Part shown: in pieces, positions 47,530 to 60,002 of the stretch | How positions within the stretch are numbered: the first letter of the stretch is position 1 | How the letters are laid out: every line of letters starts with the position of its first letter | Source: Ziziphus jujuba | Taxonomy: Eukaryota > Streptophyta > Magnoliopsida > Rosales > Rhamnaceae | NCBI RefSeq assembly: GCF_031755915.1 | Contig: NC_083384.1 | Span: 20,156,001-20,220,000 of the forward strand | DNA length: 64,000 nucleotides | Direction: 5' to 3' | Made by a program: the position numbers and the translations under genes | Notes under the pieces: generated by a model | Told to the model about the DNA's origin: nothing | The model's input: the letters and a program-made list of their open reading frames with translations, nothing else | The model's database searches: none

Positions 47530-48149
47530 CTTAACCTGCAACAGATTTATACAAAAATTGGAGCAGAATTTAGCAAAATAGAGTCCACCAATGTGTCTAA
47601 AATGGTTAAAAATGTTGGATTTAACTCTTCTTGGTCAAAACTTGAATATCCAAAATTTGGGGTCAAAGCGTAATTTCAAAAAGTTCTAGGTCAAAATGCA
47701 AATATCAAAACTTCTGGAAAAACTTGCAAATACAAAAAATACAGGGATATTTTTACAATTTTAGAAAAGTTTGGGACCGATGTTGATGTGGTTGATGATG
47801 TGGTAGACTAGATGATGTGTCGCCACATGGCAGGTGAGCTGGCAGATGACGTGGGCAGGACACATGTCACGGCTCGGCTTCAGAACTCGGGGATGCGGCT
47901 CGGCTCGACGCTCAGCTGGCGGCTCGGCTCGACGCTCAGCTGGCGGCTCGGCTCTGTGGTGCGTGAGAGGCATGTGGCACTTGGGAGGCCCGAGTTACCC
48001 TGCAAAAGGAATTTGATTGGCGCATGAAAAACTTGCAGAAATTTTGATCCGGTTAGGCTCGTTTGATTCGTGTTGGCAAGATCTATCTTCTAGTATGCTC
48101 AAATATTTTCTTTGAGCTTTTGGTCGGCAAACTTTATTTCTAGATCTTA
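47530..48149 (-). other. untranslated leader of copia 2 with GC-rich 24-bp repeat
   Basis: Between PBS and gag. A GC-rich block at about 47815-48005 stands out from the AT-rich surroundings and contains 2.6 copies of a 24-bp unit (GCGGCTCGGCTCGACGCTCA plus GCTG), starting at 47895, 47919 and 47943. Confidence 0.75.
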
Positions 48150-48161
48150 GCTTTGATACCA
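48150..48161 (-). promoter_or_regulatory. primer-binding site of copia 2
   Basis: TGGTATCAAAGC on the minus strand, two bases from the LTR; a one-base variant of the initiator-Met type site. Confidence 0.82.
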
Positions 48162-48163
48162 CT

Positions 48164-48438
48164 TGTTGAGGTCCTTTGATTACGAAAAGCACACAAAACC
48201 AGCACAGAAAAATAATAAAAGACAAAAGCAAGAAAATTGAGAAGAAAAAGATATATAATTTATTTTGAAATTTATACACAAAAGAATTTCTTTAAAACTC
48301 TCTCTTGGAGTCTCAAAAACTGCGTTGTCTATAATGTGTGCTATGATACAAGATTGAAAAAGTTTAGCATCTATTTATAATGTTCTAAGGTTGAAACCCT
48401 AATGGATCGGGCTTTTGGGAGAAGGTTGGACCCTTACA
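48164..48438 (-). repeat. 5' LTR of copia 2
   Basis: 275 bp; plus-strand ends TGTTGAGGTCC and CCCTTACA. Visibly diverged from the 3' LTR, consistent with an old insertion. Confidence 0.9.
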
Positions 48439-48443
48439 CTTTC

Positions 48444-49766
48444 AACCTTCAGATTAAAAATATTGCAATTTAGAATCTTAAATTTTAATTTGTTGTATTT
48501 TAGTTGAATTAGATCTTTGGCAAACTACAATTGGTAGTTTAAGGATACTAAAATGCATGTAAACTAAAAGACCAAAATTTCTTGCAATTAATTAAAACTA
48601 TAAGACCTAAATTAGTAGAAATTAGACCAAAATAATTTTAAAATAGATCATGTGGGATAAAGCTGTTTAACCACCATTAGCCAATATAAAAGAAATAATA
48701 ATAAAAAAATCACTATTAGCCAAAATATTCATTGGATCAAAATGAAATAAATTTCAATTTGAAAGTCTAAATTGCAACAACTTAAAGACTGGAAATACAA
48801 CTTTTTTTCAAATAGGAAGTACTAAGGTACAGCTAACCTAAAAATAAAAAGATAACCAAAAACCATAAATGTTAACAAATGAGCCCTAAAATAGAATTTC
48901 AACAAAATAGTATAAATGTCATGTCATAGATGGAGTCATGTGCTCAAACACACAAGATAAACCAATTCAATGATCAATGCATTAACTGGTGGAGTGGTCT
49001 TCCTATAGTGAATAGTAACGATGTGAAAACATTATAGATAATATTTCATGTCATTGTAGTGAGGACCTCCATAATATTATAAGAAGGCGATGGTTAACTG
49101 GTGAGCTACCCAGCCGAGATGTGGACAGATTTGGCTAAAAAGGATTAAAACCATGTTCAATGATTTTGTGGTTTGCTATTTATGTTTTTCAAAAATTAGG
49201 ACTTCCAGTCAATTAGGCATGAATATTTGGTTGTAAACATTGAATCCAAAATTTAATCTTCAGTAGTTGTGTCTAAATTTTAATTAGTTAATAATGAGTT
49301 AATTGTTTTTCTTTTAGCATATATATACACATATATTATAAAGATTGTTTTAATGATTTTTTTTTTTCATAAGTATGTTATTAAATATTTGCTCTGTCTA
49401 ATAGACCCTACTAGACGCCCACCTTGATAGCTTCCATTGCTTTTATTTTTATTTTAACCGTATCAGCCTGAGAGAACTTTTGGACATATAAACTAGAGGG
49501 TTATTTTGAATGACTATTTATTTTTCTGATGTGTCAAACAAATTTTCACAGTAGACAAAGCCATTGGAAAAGCTATGTTAGAGAGGGTTCATGGTGCTTG
49601 GTGATTCATTTGAGTGGGGATTGTTAGAATTGTGCAAGCGAAATCTTAGCTCCACCAAATTTGGAGATTATAAAAGGGACATATAAAAGAAGTTTGGGGG
49701 TACTATTTTCAATTAATAAACATATTTAGATGTGAAATCCAAATTCTCAATCGGAGTATTGTAAGA

Positions 49767-49797
<31 letters not shown>

Positions 49798-51300
49798 CTA
49801 TATATATGAGATAAATAATTTTGGTATCAAAATATTAATTAAATTTATTTATCAAATGACATATATTAAAATATTATTGATTTATGTATTTATATTATTT
49901 GAATATAAAAAAATGAATCTTAAATAGAAAAGTAAATTAAAAAATAAATTAATTAAATGTTACAATATTATCTACTATATTATTTAATAAAGATTTTGGT
50001 ATCTTTAGCAAGATATAGAGTATTAGAAATGCCTTCAACTTTTTTGCAATATTATATTGGACGTGTAATGAGAAAACTAAGTTATGTGTGGCTCATAAGG
50101 GCATCAAATGTGCCTTATAAATTAATTAAAGCATGGCGCCGCCCGTTTGTCTAATTAAGCTTATCCTTAACTTCCTAACAAGCATGCCAATTAATTTATA
50201 ATCTTTTGTTTTGTTTTATTTTGTTTTGTTTAAATAGCATCCATTTTTTTTTTCCAATACATTAACTAAACAGAATTCGTTAATTTTTATTCTTCTTTTT
50301 TTTATTATTATAAAAAAAATATAGTTTTATATGCAAGTACATAACTGAATTAATTTATTAAAATAAGTTCATATTCTGTGTCATTTTCATTTCGATTTTT
50401 TAACTTAAAATCCTAAAGATAGGCAGAAACACAACAAACAGCTTTTAATTGTTTTTAAAGAGACAAGAAAACGATATATTAGAGATAACGATTTTTATTG
50501 GAACAAATATTGGATAAGGATGGCTTAGTAAATATAATTATTAATTAATGAAGAGTCATCCCCGAGTTTCATCGAACTAACTCATACAGGGTGTATAAAA
50601 ACAAAGTTGGAAAACTATAAGTTTCTTAGTTGGATAAATCCAATAAAACTAGCTTGTTTTAGAGAAATCCAAGGCACAACTTTGGCTGATGATTGTTTAC
50701 AAAGACATATATCTCTATGCTTATGCTGCAACTTTCAAGGGAATATGAGAAAGGTATTATGCTTTCTTAATCCCCAAGGATATCTCTAAAAGCTTGTAAA
50801 GTCTTTGTCACAAAGCATATATATATGTATTTGTTTTTGGGGATAAATTGTCATACAGTAGATTAATTAGCCACTAAACTATATATATATATATATATAT
50901 ATATTATTTTGAAGTATTTAAGGATGTCCCACAATCATCGTCATATGATCAATTTGAGTAGAAGGTTACTCAAATAAGTTCAGCTACATCCTTAATATAT
51001 TTATAATTACGAAAAATTTCATTAAATCCCTTTGGTTGGCCATAATTATATTTAAATCCTCATGTTTTGAAAAATTATCAGTTTCATCAATCGATCATTT
51101 TTTGCCTCTTAATTTTAACAATTTAAAGCCATAACTGTATTTGTAATATTATTCAATTAAAAAATGTTGATTTTTAATCTTACTTTAAAATCTTTAACTG
51201 TTAAAATAATTAGTAAAACTAACAAATAATTTTATTTTGATGCATATAGAAAATCAAATGGAAATTAATAGTCTAAAAACATGAAATTTAAATATAATTA
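48444..51300. other. AT-rich intergenic region, no gene seen
   Basis: Contains (TA)n runs at about 49770-49797 and 50881-50904 and homopolymers. I found no coding similarity, RNA gene or element end. Confidence 0.6.
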
Positions 51301-52005
51301 TGTAATGACTCATTGTGAGAAAACACTTGTAATTTTGAATTTTATATGGTTTGATCAAGGTTGACCAAATTTGGACTTATAAGTGAGATCGAATTTGACT
51401 TTTCCTTAGAGATAGATTTTGGCTTTGACCCTTGTGCCATGGCGTAGAGCTCATTGATATGAGTTCATAGATTTGTGGCATGCTTGATTCTCATTTGTGG
51501 GTAAAAAGTTATGATTTTAGAAATTTTTTAAGCATTAGTATATAAAAATGTCTAAATCAGTCTCAGATTTTCGTTTATTTGTGACCCAAGGATCAATATA
51601 TGCATTACGTGATTTGGAAAATACTTGAAATATCTCAAAATCTCTAAAAAATATTTTAGACCCGAGATAGACCCGATTGGTATCCACGACATGTTTTCAC
51701 GTTGAATCAGATCAAGCTGATTTTGTCCAATTTTTGGCCATCATTGACCACCATGTGCCAGATAGGGGTGTTGCTCATTGTTGAGCAACCCCAGCCTGCA
51801 AATCTCTTGCTAGATTGGGTTGGGTTGGTGAAGCCTAAAGTGGTGGTTCAAAGGGTTGCTAGAGATTTTGAAATTTTTCGGCTATTCTAGGCCAACTCGT
51901 ACTCTTTACTAATCATTTTTGGACTATCTAAACTCGAATTCAGCCTCCGTTTGTGGAGACTTTTCATCGTTTAAGAGATCTATCAACATCAAGGTTGAAC
52001 AATTT
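51301..52005 (+). repeat. truncated LTR C, same family as solo LTRs A and B
   Basis: Starts TGTAATGACTC (family TGTAACACCCC) and follows LTR A block by block (TTGACCAAATTTGGACTT, ATTTTTTAAGCATTAG, TTTTTGGACTATCTAAACTC) to about 52005. There plastid rpoB sequence takes over. The right part of the LTR is missing or lies beyond the plastid insert. Confidence 0.65.
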
Positions 52006-52010
52006 TTTTT

Positions 52011-53391
52011 GAAGCATCCGTACATTTTTTGATCTCTCTAAGATTTCATAAAATGGGCTTTCTAAAGACCCCCAGTGACCACACCTCGCATGAATTGCTA
52101 AGGAGCCAATAAGTCCAACATTGATTCCTTCAGACGTGTCAACAGGGCAAACGCGTCCATAGTGACTAGGATGGATATCCCATATCCAAAAATTAGCAGT
52201 TCGCCCTGTCAATCCTCTAGGGCCTAGATAACTTAATTTTCTACCATGAACTATTTGTGTCAATGGATTATGAGATAATGGGTGTAATTTGAAAAAAGAT
52301 TCATAAGTAGTCGTTAATGGAGTTAAAGTTACAACATTTTGAGGAGTTGGTATAAATTTGTGCCTAATTGCTCCACATAGTTCCTCTAACCATATTTTCT
52401 AAACGAACCAAGGCCAATCCGAATTGATCTTGTAAGAGATCTGCTACCGAATGAATATGTTTATTTTTTAAATGATTCATATCATCAAGTGTACCATTTC
52501 GGATTTCATTCCAATCAAATGATCCGCAACGGCCAATATATCTCGTCGTAACAAAATGTATTGTTTTGCAGTATATCAAGATTCAGTCTATGGTTCATAT
52601 TTTGTCGACCAATCCTTCCTAATTCACATCTTTGTTGAAAGAATTTCTTTTGTAACTCCTTACATAAGGATTCAGAAAATACTGGATCTCTGCCTACACA
52701 AGCAAATTGTTGATAAAACTCCAAAATGACATTTTCTTTTGACTTAATTTTTTTTTTCCTTATCATTCAGGAAATACAAGAAAATTTCAGGGTAACAAAC
52801 ATTCTCTAGAATTTCTCTTAGACTCGAACCCATAGTTGATGATAAAACTAGAATACATATGTTCTGTTTCCTACTCACATGAGCCCATATCCTTGCTTTT
52901 CTATCAATCTCTAATTCTAATCTTCCTCCCCAATATGATATTATGGTGCCAGTATAATCCGAAATTCTGTTATGGTCCAATTCTAACCGGTAATAGATAT
53001 CGGGGCTATGCAATATTTGATTGATCACAATTCTGTATATGCCATTTACTATAGAAGTTCCTAAGGAATTCATTAGAGGAATGTTTCTAATAAAAATTGT
53101 TTGTTCTTGCATATCCCTACTAGTTTTCCAAATTAATTCCGCGGATACATATAATTCAGAAGAATAGGTGAGTGATTCATATACAACATCTCTTTCTTTT
53201 ATTAACGGTTCTATCAATTGATATGTTTCCATAAATAATTGAAATTCATTTTATTCATTTGTATTTTCAATTTTTGAAAACTTATAAAATTCTTCTATTG
53301 AGTCCCGATCAATGAATCTACAAAACCTTTTAAATTGTATCTGATTAAATCCAGGTATTGTAGACATTTCCTCAGTTCCATCCCCAAGCAT
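52011..53391 (-). pseudogene. rpoB: plastid rpoB, 5' part (RNA polymerase beta subunit), decayed
   Basis: The ATG at 53391 ([20 protein letters not shown]) opens the beta subunit of the plastid-encoded RNA polymerase. A stop occurs near residue 48 (about 53247). The frame then runs from 53232 ([15 protein letters not shown]) to 52744, shifts to 52766-52515, then 52579-52364, then 52263-52011, ending in [13 protein letters not shown]...RML. The remaining larger part of the gene is absent: plastid similarity ends at about 52011, where LTR-family sequence begins. At least one stop and several frame changes make it non-functional. Confidence 0.93.
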
Positions 53392-54461
53392 TTTTTTATT
53401 TCTCGTTTATAGGAAAAAAAAATCCCATTATTTGTTCATTCTTCATCAAATCATATGGATCAATATAGCAATGATGGAATTGATATTTTGTTTACTGAAT
53501 CACAAGAAATTTGACCTAACTCCATATAATATATGTAATATATGAAATACTTATGAAGGAGGGATAACGAGAATTTTATAGTCAAATTGTAATTTGCAGC
53601 AAATAAGCAAATACAAATGAAAATGATAAATTCCACTTTTTCTTATGGAGTTTTGTCTAGAATATCCAAACAATTTGTGTAGAATACCAAACAAAAAGTG
53701 ATTCAATTTCTACCATTATTATGATATTCCGAATTCTAGTCTAATTGGATACCATAAATGTATTCAGGATTTTCTTTTTTCTAGCACTTAACTTTTTCAT
53801 GGATTCAATTGTTCAAAAAAGAATTCGTAGAGGAAAAGAGAGATTTTTACCTATGTTTTTTTAGTCGAATTCATAGAATAGGATTGAAATGTGTAAAAGA
53901 GTTGATATTTATTAAAAATGCGTGGATATAAATAGAACTATCTATCTACACTCTACTTCTTTTTTTTATTATCTTGTTTTGTTGGGGATAGAAAGAACAT
54001 GTCATGCTCTATCAAAATTTTAACTTTCAATATTCAATCTATTTGCTGACAAATTGTAAAAATTAAATCGAAGCATGATAATTTCCTCAAAGTTTCTTAA
54101 AATTACCTATAGGCATCATATATAGATAAAATACCCGATTAATCTGTTTAAAAAATTTATGTTATGGGGTTTACATATACCCCTGATTGTTGTTATAATT
54201 GAAATTGAGAAGCCTTTTTTTTTTTGATTGAAAAAAAAAGAAAAAGAAAAAGATTAGTTATGTATCAATTTGGATTTTCTTAGATCATTAGGGAAATAAA
54301 TTTTCTCGATTCAAATTCAAGAACCATTCATGAATTCACAGTCAATAGTTAACGGTTTAAATTTGTCTTGAATTTTTGCTTTTGTGACTAAAAATCCCAT
54401 CCACATTTGGTTTTTCACTTGAAAAGGGAAGGGAATTTTTTCATATATTTTGTATCGCTTT
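53392..54461. other. plastid-derived rpoB-trnC spacer
   Basis: About 1.07 kb of AT-rich spacer between the rpoB start and the trnC remnant, a length normal for this plastid spacer. No gene seen in it. Confidence 0.7.
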
Positions 54462-54522
54462 GGCGACATGGTCAAGGGGTAATGCAAATCCTTTTTCCCT
54501 AGTTCAAATCTGGGTGTCACCT
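54462..54522 (+). pseudogene. trnC-GCA: plastid trnC-GCA remnant with internal deletion
   Basis: Begins GGCGACATGGTCAAGGGGTAA, keeps GCA in the anticodon position (ATGCAAATC), the T-arm (AGTTCAAATCTGGG) and the 3' end GTCACCT. At 61 bases it is about 10 shorter than the usual plastid tRNA-Cys; the gap removes the end of the D arm and the 5' side of the anticodon stem, so it cannot fold as a tRNA. Confidence 0.85.
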
Positions 54523-55622
54523 AATCAACAAAAGAATCAAAATACCTTATTTTGGTTTGCTGATAAAACTTACCCATTTTTTTTTTCCCAACAGAAGCAA
54601 GCGGAGGAAAAGGACTCTTGATACTTGCTTGATTCTATGCATCTGAAAGTTTTTTTTGTTCTTTAAAATGTTGAAAATATTTGTGTCTAGGGTTTAGGGA
54701 AATATTATAGTATTGAAAAGGAACTGGTAAATCTTGATATGATAGCCCTTCCACTACAAAAGCAGTGTCTACGACTGAGTCTTGAATTAGATTGGATAGA
54801 TGAACAGGGAATCTAATGAAATTATTAGTTGCGGAAAGGGCGAAAGATACTTTGTATTCATACTCATGAAAGTCTTTGAGTACTCTGGGATTCATTCAAT
54901 ATTAATTAGATTGAATGGATAATTGACTTTGACTTATTTATATAGGTACTTATTATATATATATATATATATATTTATTTGAATATATTATGTATTTGTT
55001 TATGTAATTATTTGAATATATTATGTATTTATTTGAATATATAAATATTTTTCCATCTTTTACTTATATTGAACTTATAATTTCTATTTATAATGTAAAT
55101 TTATAAATAGAAATTATAAATAATAGAAATGATAAATAAAATACAAAAAGAAATTCTTACCTTAATCTCTAATATTTTTACTTTAATCTCTAATCAAGAA
55201 CGTGTAATAGGACGTCTTCGATTGTTTCATAGAGCCAATCAAAGACGTAGGTCAAATAGAAAAGGTGGGAAAGAAAGAAATCAGGGCATGCGGTAGATAG
55301 TGATCTTTCTTGATTCTATATTTTTATACTTTTTATTTAATAAAAAATAAAATGAAGGGCACCAAAAGAAATAATAGGTCTTATTATTACTACATGTTGG
55401 TAACCTTTGCTACTTCAATCAAAAGGCTGTCCCGTGTATTTTGCTGGTGCTTAATATTTTTCGATTATACCAGAAATCTTGTAATTATAAGAATGTGTTA
55501 TAATTGGATTTATTAGATTGTTTTATCAACAATGTTGGGTCAGAACCCCCCATTGACTTTGCACCAGTGATTTTTTTATTATTAGTGAACAATAATTGAA
55601 TAATTCCTTCATATTTATAGAG
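54523..55622. other. trnC-petN spacer (left part), with an unassigned 86-codon ORF
   Basis: Probably plastid spacer by position. It holds an open frame of 86 codons on the minus strand (54635-54895; starts MNPRVLKDFHEYEYK) that I do not recognise, and a (TA)n run at about 54953-54974. A basic stretch encoded on the plus strand at about 55190-55290 is also unassigned. Part could be foreign to this plastid spacer. Confidence 0.45.
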
Positions 55623-55627
55623 AGAGA

Positions 55628-56767
55628 TGATACGAACGTAGGACGACCTGCTCCTAAACCCGTATTATATTAGCCCGGATCTTTAATTAAGTTCAAGTTC
55701 TAATGGAATTGACCTCAACCCCTAACCAACCTGTGGTTAGAAACCTTGGTATAATGTAGATGCCACAATAGGGGATGGAAAACCTATTGATAAGTCAAGC
55801 TAAAACAACCAATTCTCTAATGGTGTTTTAGGTGTTCTCAAAGAACAAAAAGATAATTAATCTCACAAGTATTTTCTCAATCAAATCAAAGTTTCAAAGT
55901 TATCTTATTAATGAAAAATAAGCCTTTAAATAGGCTTTGAAAGAAACAAAATAAACCCTAAAAACCCTAGGAAAAACCGGCCACACAAAGAAGAATTCTA
56001 CCTTGGCCGAAACTTTCCTATTCCTAAACTAATTTGGATTAATTAATTCCTTTATTTTGAATTTAGGAATTAATTAATTTACAATGAAAATAATAAAATA
56101 AAAACTTTCCTAAACTTATTTATCCAAAAAATAAATAAATAAAACTAAAAAGTAAAGGTAGTTTCCTAAAACAAAAAGTAGAATAAAATTAGGAAACGAT
56201 AATACTAGCTTTTTGACTAATTTGACTTTGACTATTCTTTGACCAAATTGAGCTCCAAATCAGCTTCAATATGCTTTGTAGGATGCCAAATAAGCTTATT
56301 GTGAAGTTCCCCACGTTGTCCTTGCTTGGAAGTATGAGAAAAGGTTAATACAGTAAAATACAGTAAAACCCGCGAAGAATACAGCAAATCCGGCCTTTCT
56401 TCTCCTTGTGCGTAAACCACCTTGTTGGTCGGCTTTGAAGCTGCTTTGGCTGGTTTCTATGACTCATCCTCCATATGAATTGAACCCATAAATATGGGGT
56501 TCCAATTCATACAACTCGGCCTCCTTATTAGCACCAAAAACGTCACCCGACCCTGTTTTGGCTTCTATTGCTTGTATGAGTAAAACAGGCCTTGGTTCTT
56601 TAGATGTGGCCAACCCCTCTTGGCTATGACTTATTCCTTGTATGAAGACAGCAAGATTGTCCTTGAACCTTTTGGCTTGGGCCCTAGTGATCGGTCCCAC
56701 CTTCATTTGTATTGGGTCAGCACCCCAGCGGGTTGTTGGTCGAGCAGTCTCGGGTGGATTCGCATCA
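55628..56767 (-). repeat. 3' LTR of gypsy element 3
   Basis: 1140 bp. On the element strand it starts TGATGCGAATCC and ends CGTTCGTATCA. It carries the last 101 codons of pol and a TATTTAAA box at 55925-55932 (minus strand). Confidence 0.96.
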
Positions 56768-59700
56768 TTCCCCTCCTCTTGAAAAGGATTTGTCCTCAAA
56801 TCGAAGTCATCACCTGCAGCAAAAGGAGATAAATCAGCAACATTAAAGGAGGCACTAACATTATACTCACCCGGTAGATCAAGTTTGTAGGCATTGTCAT
56901 TTATCCTCTCCAAAACTTGAAAAGGTCCATCACCCCTCGGCATGAGTTTTGATTTCCTTTGTTCAGGGAATCTTTCTTTCCTTAAGTGCAGCCACACCCA
57001 ATCTCCAGGTTCAAACACCATTGATTTCCGGCCTTGATTAGCCACCCTTGCATATTGCTCGGTCCTTTTCTCAATGTTTGCTCGAGTCTTCTCATGAATC
57101 TGCTTTACAAAATCAGCTTTTTGTTTTCCATCTAGATTAGCACGTTCACTTAAAGGCAAAGGTGTTAAATCTAATGGAGTCAAAGGATTAAAACCATAAA
57201 CAATTTCAAATGGAGTAAATTTAGTTGCTGAATGTAAAGACCTATTATATGCAAATTCAACATGTGGCAAACATTCTTCCAAAGTCCTTAAATTTCTACT
57301 AATTAATGCTCTCAACAATGCAGACAAGGTTCTATTTACTACTTCGGTTTGTCCATCAGTTTGTGGATGACAAGTAGTTGAAAATAAAAGCTTAGTACCT
57401 AATTTAGCCCACAATGTTTTCCAAAAATAGCTTAAGAACTTAGCATCCCTATCCGATACAATAGTTTTTGGCATTCCATGCAATCTCACAATTTCCTTGA
57501 AAAATAAATTAGCAATGTTGGATGCATCATCAGTTTTATTACATGCAATAAAATGTGCCATCTTAGAAAATCTATCTACTACAACAAATATTGAATCCTT
57601 ACCTGTCCTTGACCTAGGCAACCCAAGAATAAAATCCATAGACAAATCTATCCAAGGATAGGTAGGAATCGGCAAAGGCTTATACAGTCCATGCGGTTTC
57701 AATGTTGATTTTGTTTTTCGGCACTCCACACATCTTTCACAAATTCTCTCAACATCTCTCCTCATGTTAGGCCAATAAAAATGTTCTTGCAGCAAGGATA
57801 AAGTCTTTAAAATACCAAAATGACCCATTAAACCACCCCCATGTCCTTCCCGAACCAATAATTCCCTTATACTACAATTAGGCACACAAAGTTTGTTTTC
57901 CTTAAACAAATATCCCTCAAATATGTAAAATTTATTAAATCCATGTTTCAAACAGGTTCTAAAAATTTCTCCAAAGTCACTATCATGCTCATAAAGTTCT
58001 TTCAATTGTTCAAATCCAAGCAATCTAGCATCTAAAGTAGAAAAGAGCACATACCTTCGGGATAATGCATCGGCAACCACATTTTCCTTACCTTTTTTGT
58101 AGCGGATCACATATGGAAATGTTTCAATAAACTCAATCCACTTAGCATGCCTTCGGTTGAGCTTTCCTTGTCCCTTGATATGCTTCAAAGACTCATGATC
58201 CGTATGAATCACAAACTCCTTTGGCATAAGATAATGCTGCCACGTCTCCAAAGCCCTCACCAAAGCATACATCTCCTTGTCATAAGTCGGGTAGTTTAGG
58301 GCAGCTCCATTCAATTTTTCACTAAAGTAGGCTATGGGCCTTCCTTCTTGCATTAAAACAGCTCCAATACCTACACCCGAAGCATCACACTCAATTTCAA
58401 AAGTCTTAGAAAAATTTGGCAAAACTAACAAAGGTGCATTACACAATTTTTCTTTCAACAAATTAAAAGATTTTTCTTGTACTTCCCCCCATTTAAAGCC
58501 AACATTCTTCTTGACAACTTCATTCAATGGTGCTGCTATGGTACTAAAATCCTTGACAAATCTTCGGTAAAAGCTTGCCAAACCATGAAAGCTCCTCACT
58601 TGGGTAATGGAAGTAGGAATCGACCACTCTTGGATTGCCTTCACCTTAGCTTGATCAACTTTGATTCCTGCAGCACTTACTACAAAACCTAGAAACACAA
58701 GCTCTTCTTTGCAAAAGTCACATTTTTTAATGTTAGCAAATAATCTTTCCTTTCTAAGAACTTGCAAAACTTGCCTAAGTTGATCCACATGGTCATCTAA
58801 ATTTCGGCTATATATTAAAATGTCATCAAAATAAACAACCACAAATTTACCAATAAATGGACGCATTACATGATTCATAGGCCTCATGAAAGTACTAGGT
58901 GCATTGGATAATCCAAAAGGCATAACTAACCATTCATACAGCCCATATTTAGTTTTGAATGCGGTTTTCCATTCATCACCTTCTTTCATTCTAATTTGGT
59001 GATAACCACTCCTAAGATCAATTTTTGTAAACATGCAAGCACCATGCAACTCATCAAGCATATCATCTAATCTAGGAATGGGATGTCTATATTTGATGGT
59101 AATATTATTTATAGCCCTACAATCAACACACATTCTCCAAGAACCATCCTTTTTAGGTACCAACAAAACAGGAACAACACATGGACTTAAACTCTCACGA
59201 ATATATCCTTTATCAAGCAAATCACTTACTTGTTTTTGCAGCTCCTTTGTTTCTTCGGGATTGCTTCTATAAGCTGGTCTATTTGGTATGGAAGCCCCTG
59301 GAACAAAGTCAATTTGATGTTCTATCCCTCGAATAGGTGGTAGACCACTTGGAATCTCATTTGGGAAGACATCTCCAAATTCCTTCAAAAGAGAAATCAT
59401 TGAACTTGGCAATTCAAGTTCTTCAAAGTTAGTTTGATCATTTAAATAATTTTCTTTGTAAAGCATGACCAGCAAAGGTTTCTTACACTCAATAACCTTA
59501 TTAATATCCCCTAAACTCAAATAAAAATTCTGGTTTTTCCTCTCTTTTCTTTCTTTTCTTTTTCTTTCCTCGGTTTGGCTCTCATTGGCGGAAATTTCTG
59601 GTTTTTTTATGCTTTCGGGTTTGCTCTCTTTTCTCACCTCTCTCTCAGCTTTTTCTTGGTCTTTCCACTCAACATGAACCTTAGAACCCTTACCTTGGTC

Positions 59701-59958
59701 AGCAACCTCAATCTTACCTTCTTGAAAGGATGGTGAAGCCATTGGTGCCATACTTGCTTTTTCCTTGAGCTTCTCGGCTTCTCTCCTTTGTTGCATTTGT
59801 AATTGGTCTTTGTAAACCTCTTTAGGAGATAATGGTTCCAGCTTGATCTTCTTCCCTTTAAACCTGAAAACAATACTATTTTCTCGACCAAAATGAGTAG
59901 CATCTTTATCAAATTGCCATGGTCTACCTAATAGTATATGTCCGGCAATCATAGGCAC
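56464..59958 (-). CDS. pol polyprotein of gypsy element 3: RT, RNase H, integrase
   Basis: Frame of 1164 codons; the open frame actually extends upstream past the Met at 59958 to about 60004, where a one-base loss separates it from gag-protease. RT around residues 200-440, with the catalytic box YFDDILIYS near 375. RNase H near 520-640 ([15 protein letters not shown]). Integrase: zinc-binding [10 protein letters not shown]...CERCVECR near 700-745, catalytic Asp near 776 (SMDFILG), Asp near 837 (VSDRDAKF), Glu near 869 (GQTEVVN). GPY/F-like module ([10 protein letters not shown]) near 1007. The CR-like tail [11 protein letters not shown] lies near 1089; residues from about 1064 on are encoded inside the 3' LTR. 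All core catalytic residues are present. Role: makes and integrates the element's cDNA; may act in trans on elements 1 and 2. Confidence 0.93.
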   Translation of the reverse strand: MPMIAGHILLGRPWQFDKDATHFGRENSIVFRFKGKKIKLEPLSPKEVYKDQLQMQQRREAEKLKEKASMAPMASPSFQEGKIEVADQGKGSKVHVEWKDQEKAEREVRKESKPESIKKPEISANESQTEERKRKERKERKNQNFYLSLGDINKVIECKKPLLVMLYKENYLNDQTNFEELELPSSMISLLKEFGDVFPNEIPSGLPPIRGIEHQIDFVPGASIPNRPAYRSNPEETKELQKQVSDLLDKGYIRESLSPCVVPVLLVPKKDGSWRMCVDCRAINNITIKYRHPIPRLDDMLDELHGACMFTKIDLRSGYHQIRMKEGDEWKTAFKTKYGLYEWLVMPFGLSNAPSTFMRPMNHVMRPFIGKFVVVYFDDILIYSRNLDDHVDQLRQVLQVLRKERLFANIKKCDFCKEELVFLGFVVSAAGIKVDQAKVKAIQEWSIPTSITQVRSFHGLASFYRRFVKDFSTIAAPLNEVVKKNVGFKWGEVQEKSFNLLKEKLCNAPLLVLPNFSKTFEIECDASGVGIGAVLMQEGRPIAYFSEKLNGAALNYPTYDKEMYALVRALETWQHYLMPKEFVIHTDHESLKHIKGQGKLNRRHAKWIEFIETFPYVIRYKKGKENVVADALSRRYVLFSTLDARLLGFEQLKELYEHDSDFGEIFRTCLKHGFNKFYIFEGYLFKENKLCVPNCSIRELLVREGHGGGLMGHFGILKTLSLLQEHFYWPNMRRDVERICERCVECRKTKSTLKPHGLYKPLPIPTYPWIDLSMDFILGLPRSRTGKDSIFVVVDRFSKMAHFIACNKTDDASNIANLFFKEIVRLHGMPKTIVSDRDAKFLSYFWKTLWAKLGTKLLFSTTCHPQTDGQTEVVNRTLSALLRALISRNLRTLEECLPHVEFAYNRSLHSATKFTPFEIVYGFNPLTPLDLTPLPLSERANLDGKQKADFVKQIHEKTRANIEKRTEQYARVANQGRKSMVFEPGDWVWLHLRKERFPEQRKSKLMPRGDGPFQVLERINDNAYKLDLPGEYNVSASFNVADLSPFAAGDDFDLRTNPFQEEGNDANPPETARPTTRWGADPIQMKVGPITRAQAKRFKDNLAVFIQGISHSQEGLATSKEPRPVLLIQAIEAKTGSGDVFGANKEAELYELEPHIYGFNSYGG
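56768..56780 (-). promoter_or_regulatory. polypurine tract of gypsy element 3
   Basis: AAGAGGAGGGGAA on the element strand, directly before the 3' LTR; plus-strand primer site for reverse transcription. It lies within the open pol frame (QEEGN codons). Confidence 0.9.
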
Positions 59959-60002
59959 AATATCACATAAAACTACATCCTCATATCTACCTATATTAAA
60001 TT

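Larger units (their letters stand above)
43978..48438 (-). mobile_element. Ty1/copia element (copia 2), TNT1/Tork type, degenerate
   Basis: LTRs at 43978-44254 and 48164-48438, flanked by a perfect TSD CTTTC (43973-43977 and 48439-48443). PBS on the minus strand at 48150-48161 (TGGTATCAAAGC); polypurine tract 44255-44267 (GGAAGGGGAGAAT). At 4461 bp it is a little short because of an internal deletion joining integrase to RT. Motifs and overall resemblance to the TNT1-94 polyprotein suggest the Tork/TNT1 lineage. Confidence 0.92.

Noticed and set aside
54462..54522. Functional tRNA-Cys gene
   Set aside because: About 10 bases covering the D-arm end and the 5' anticodon stem are missing, and several stem bases are changed.
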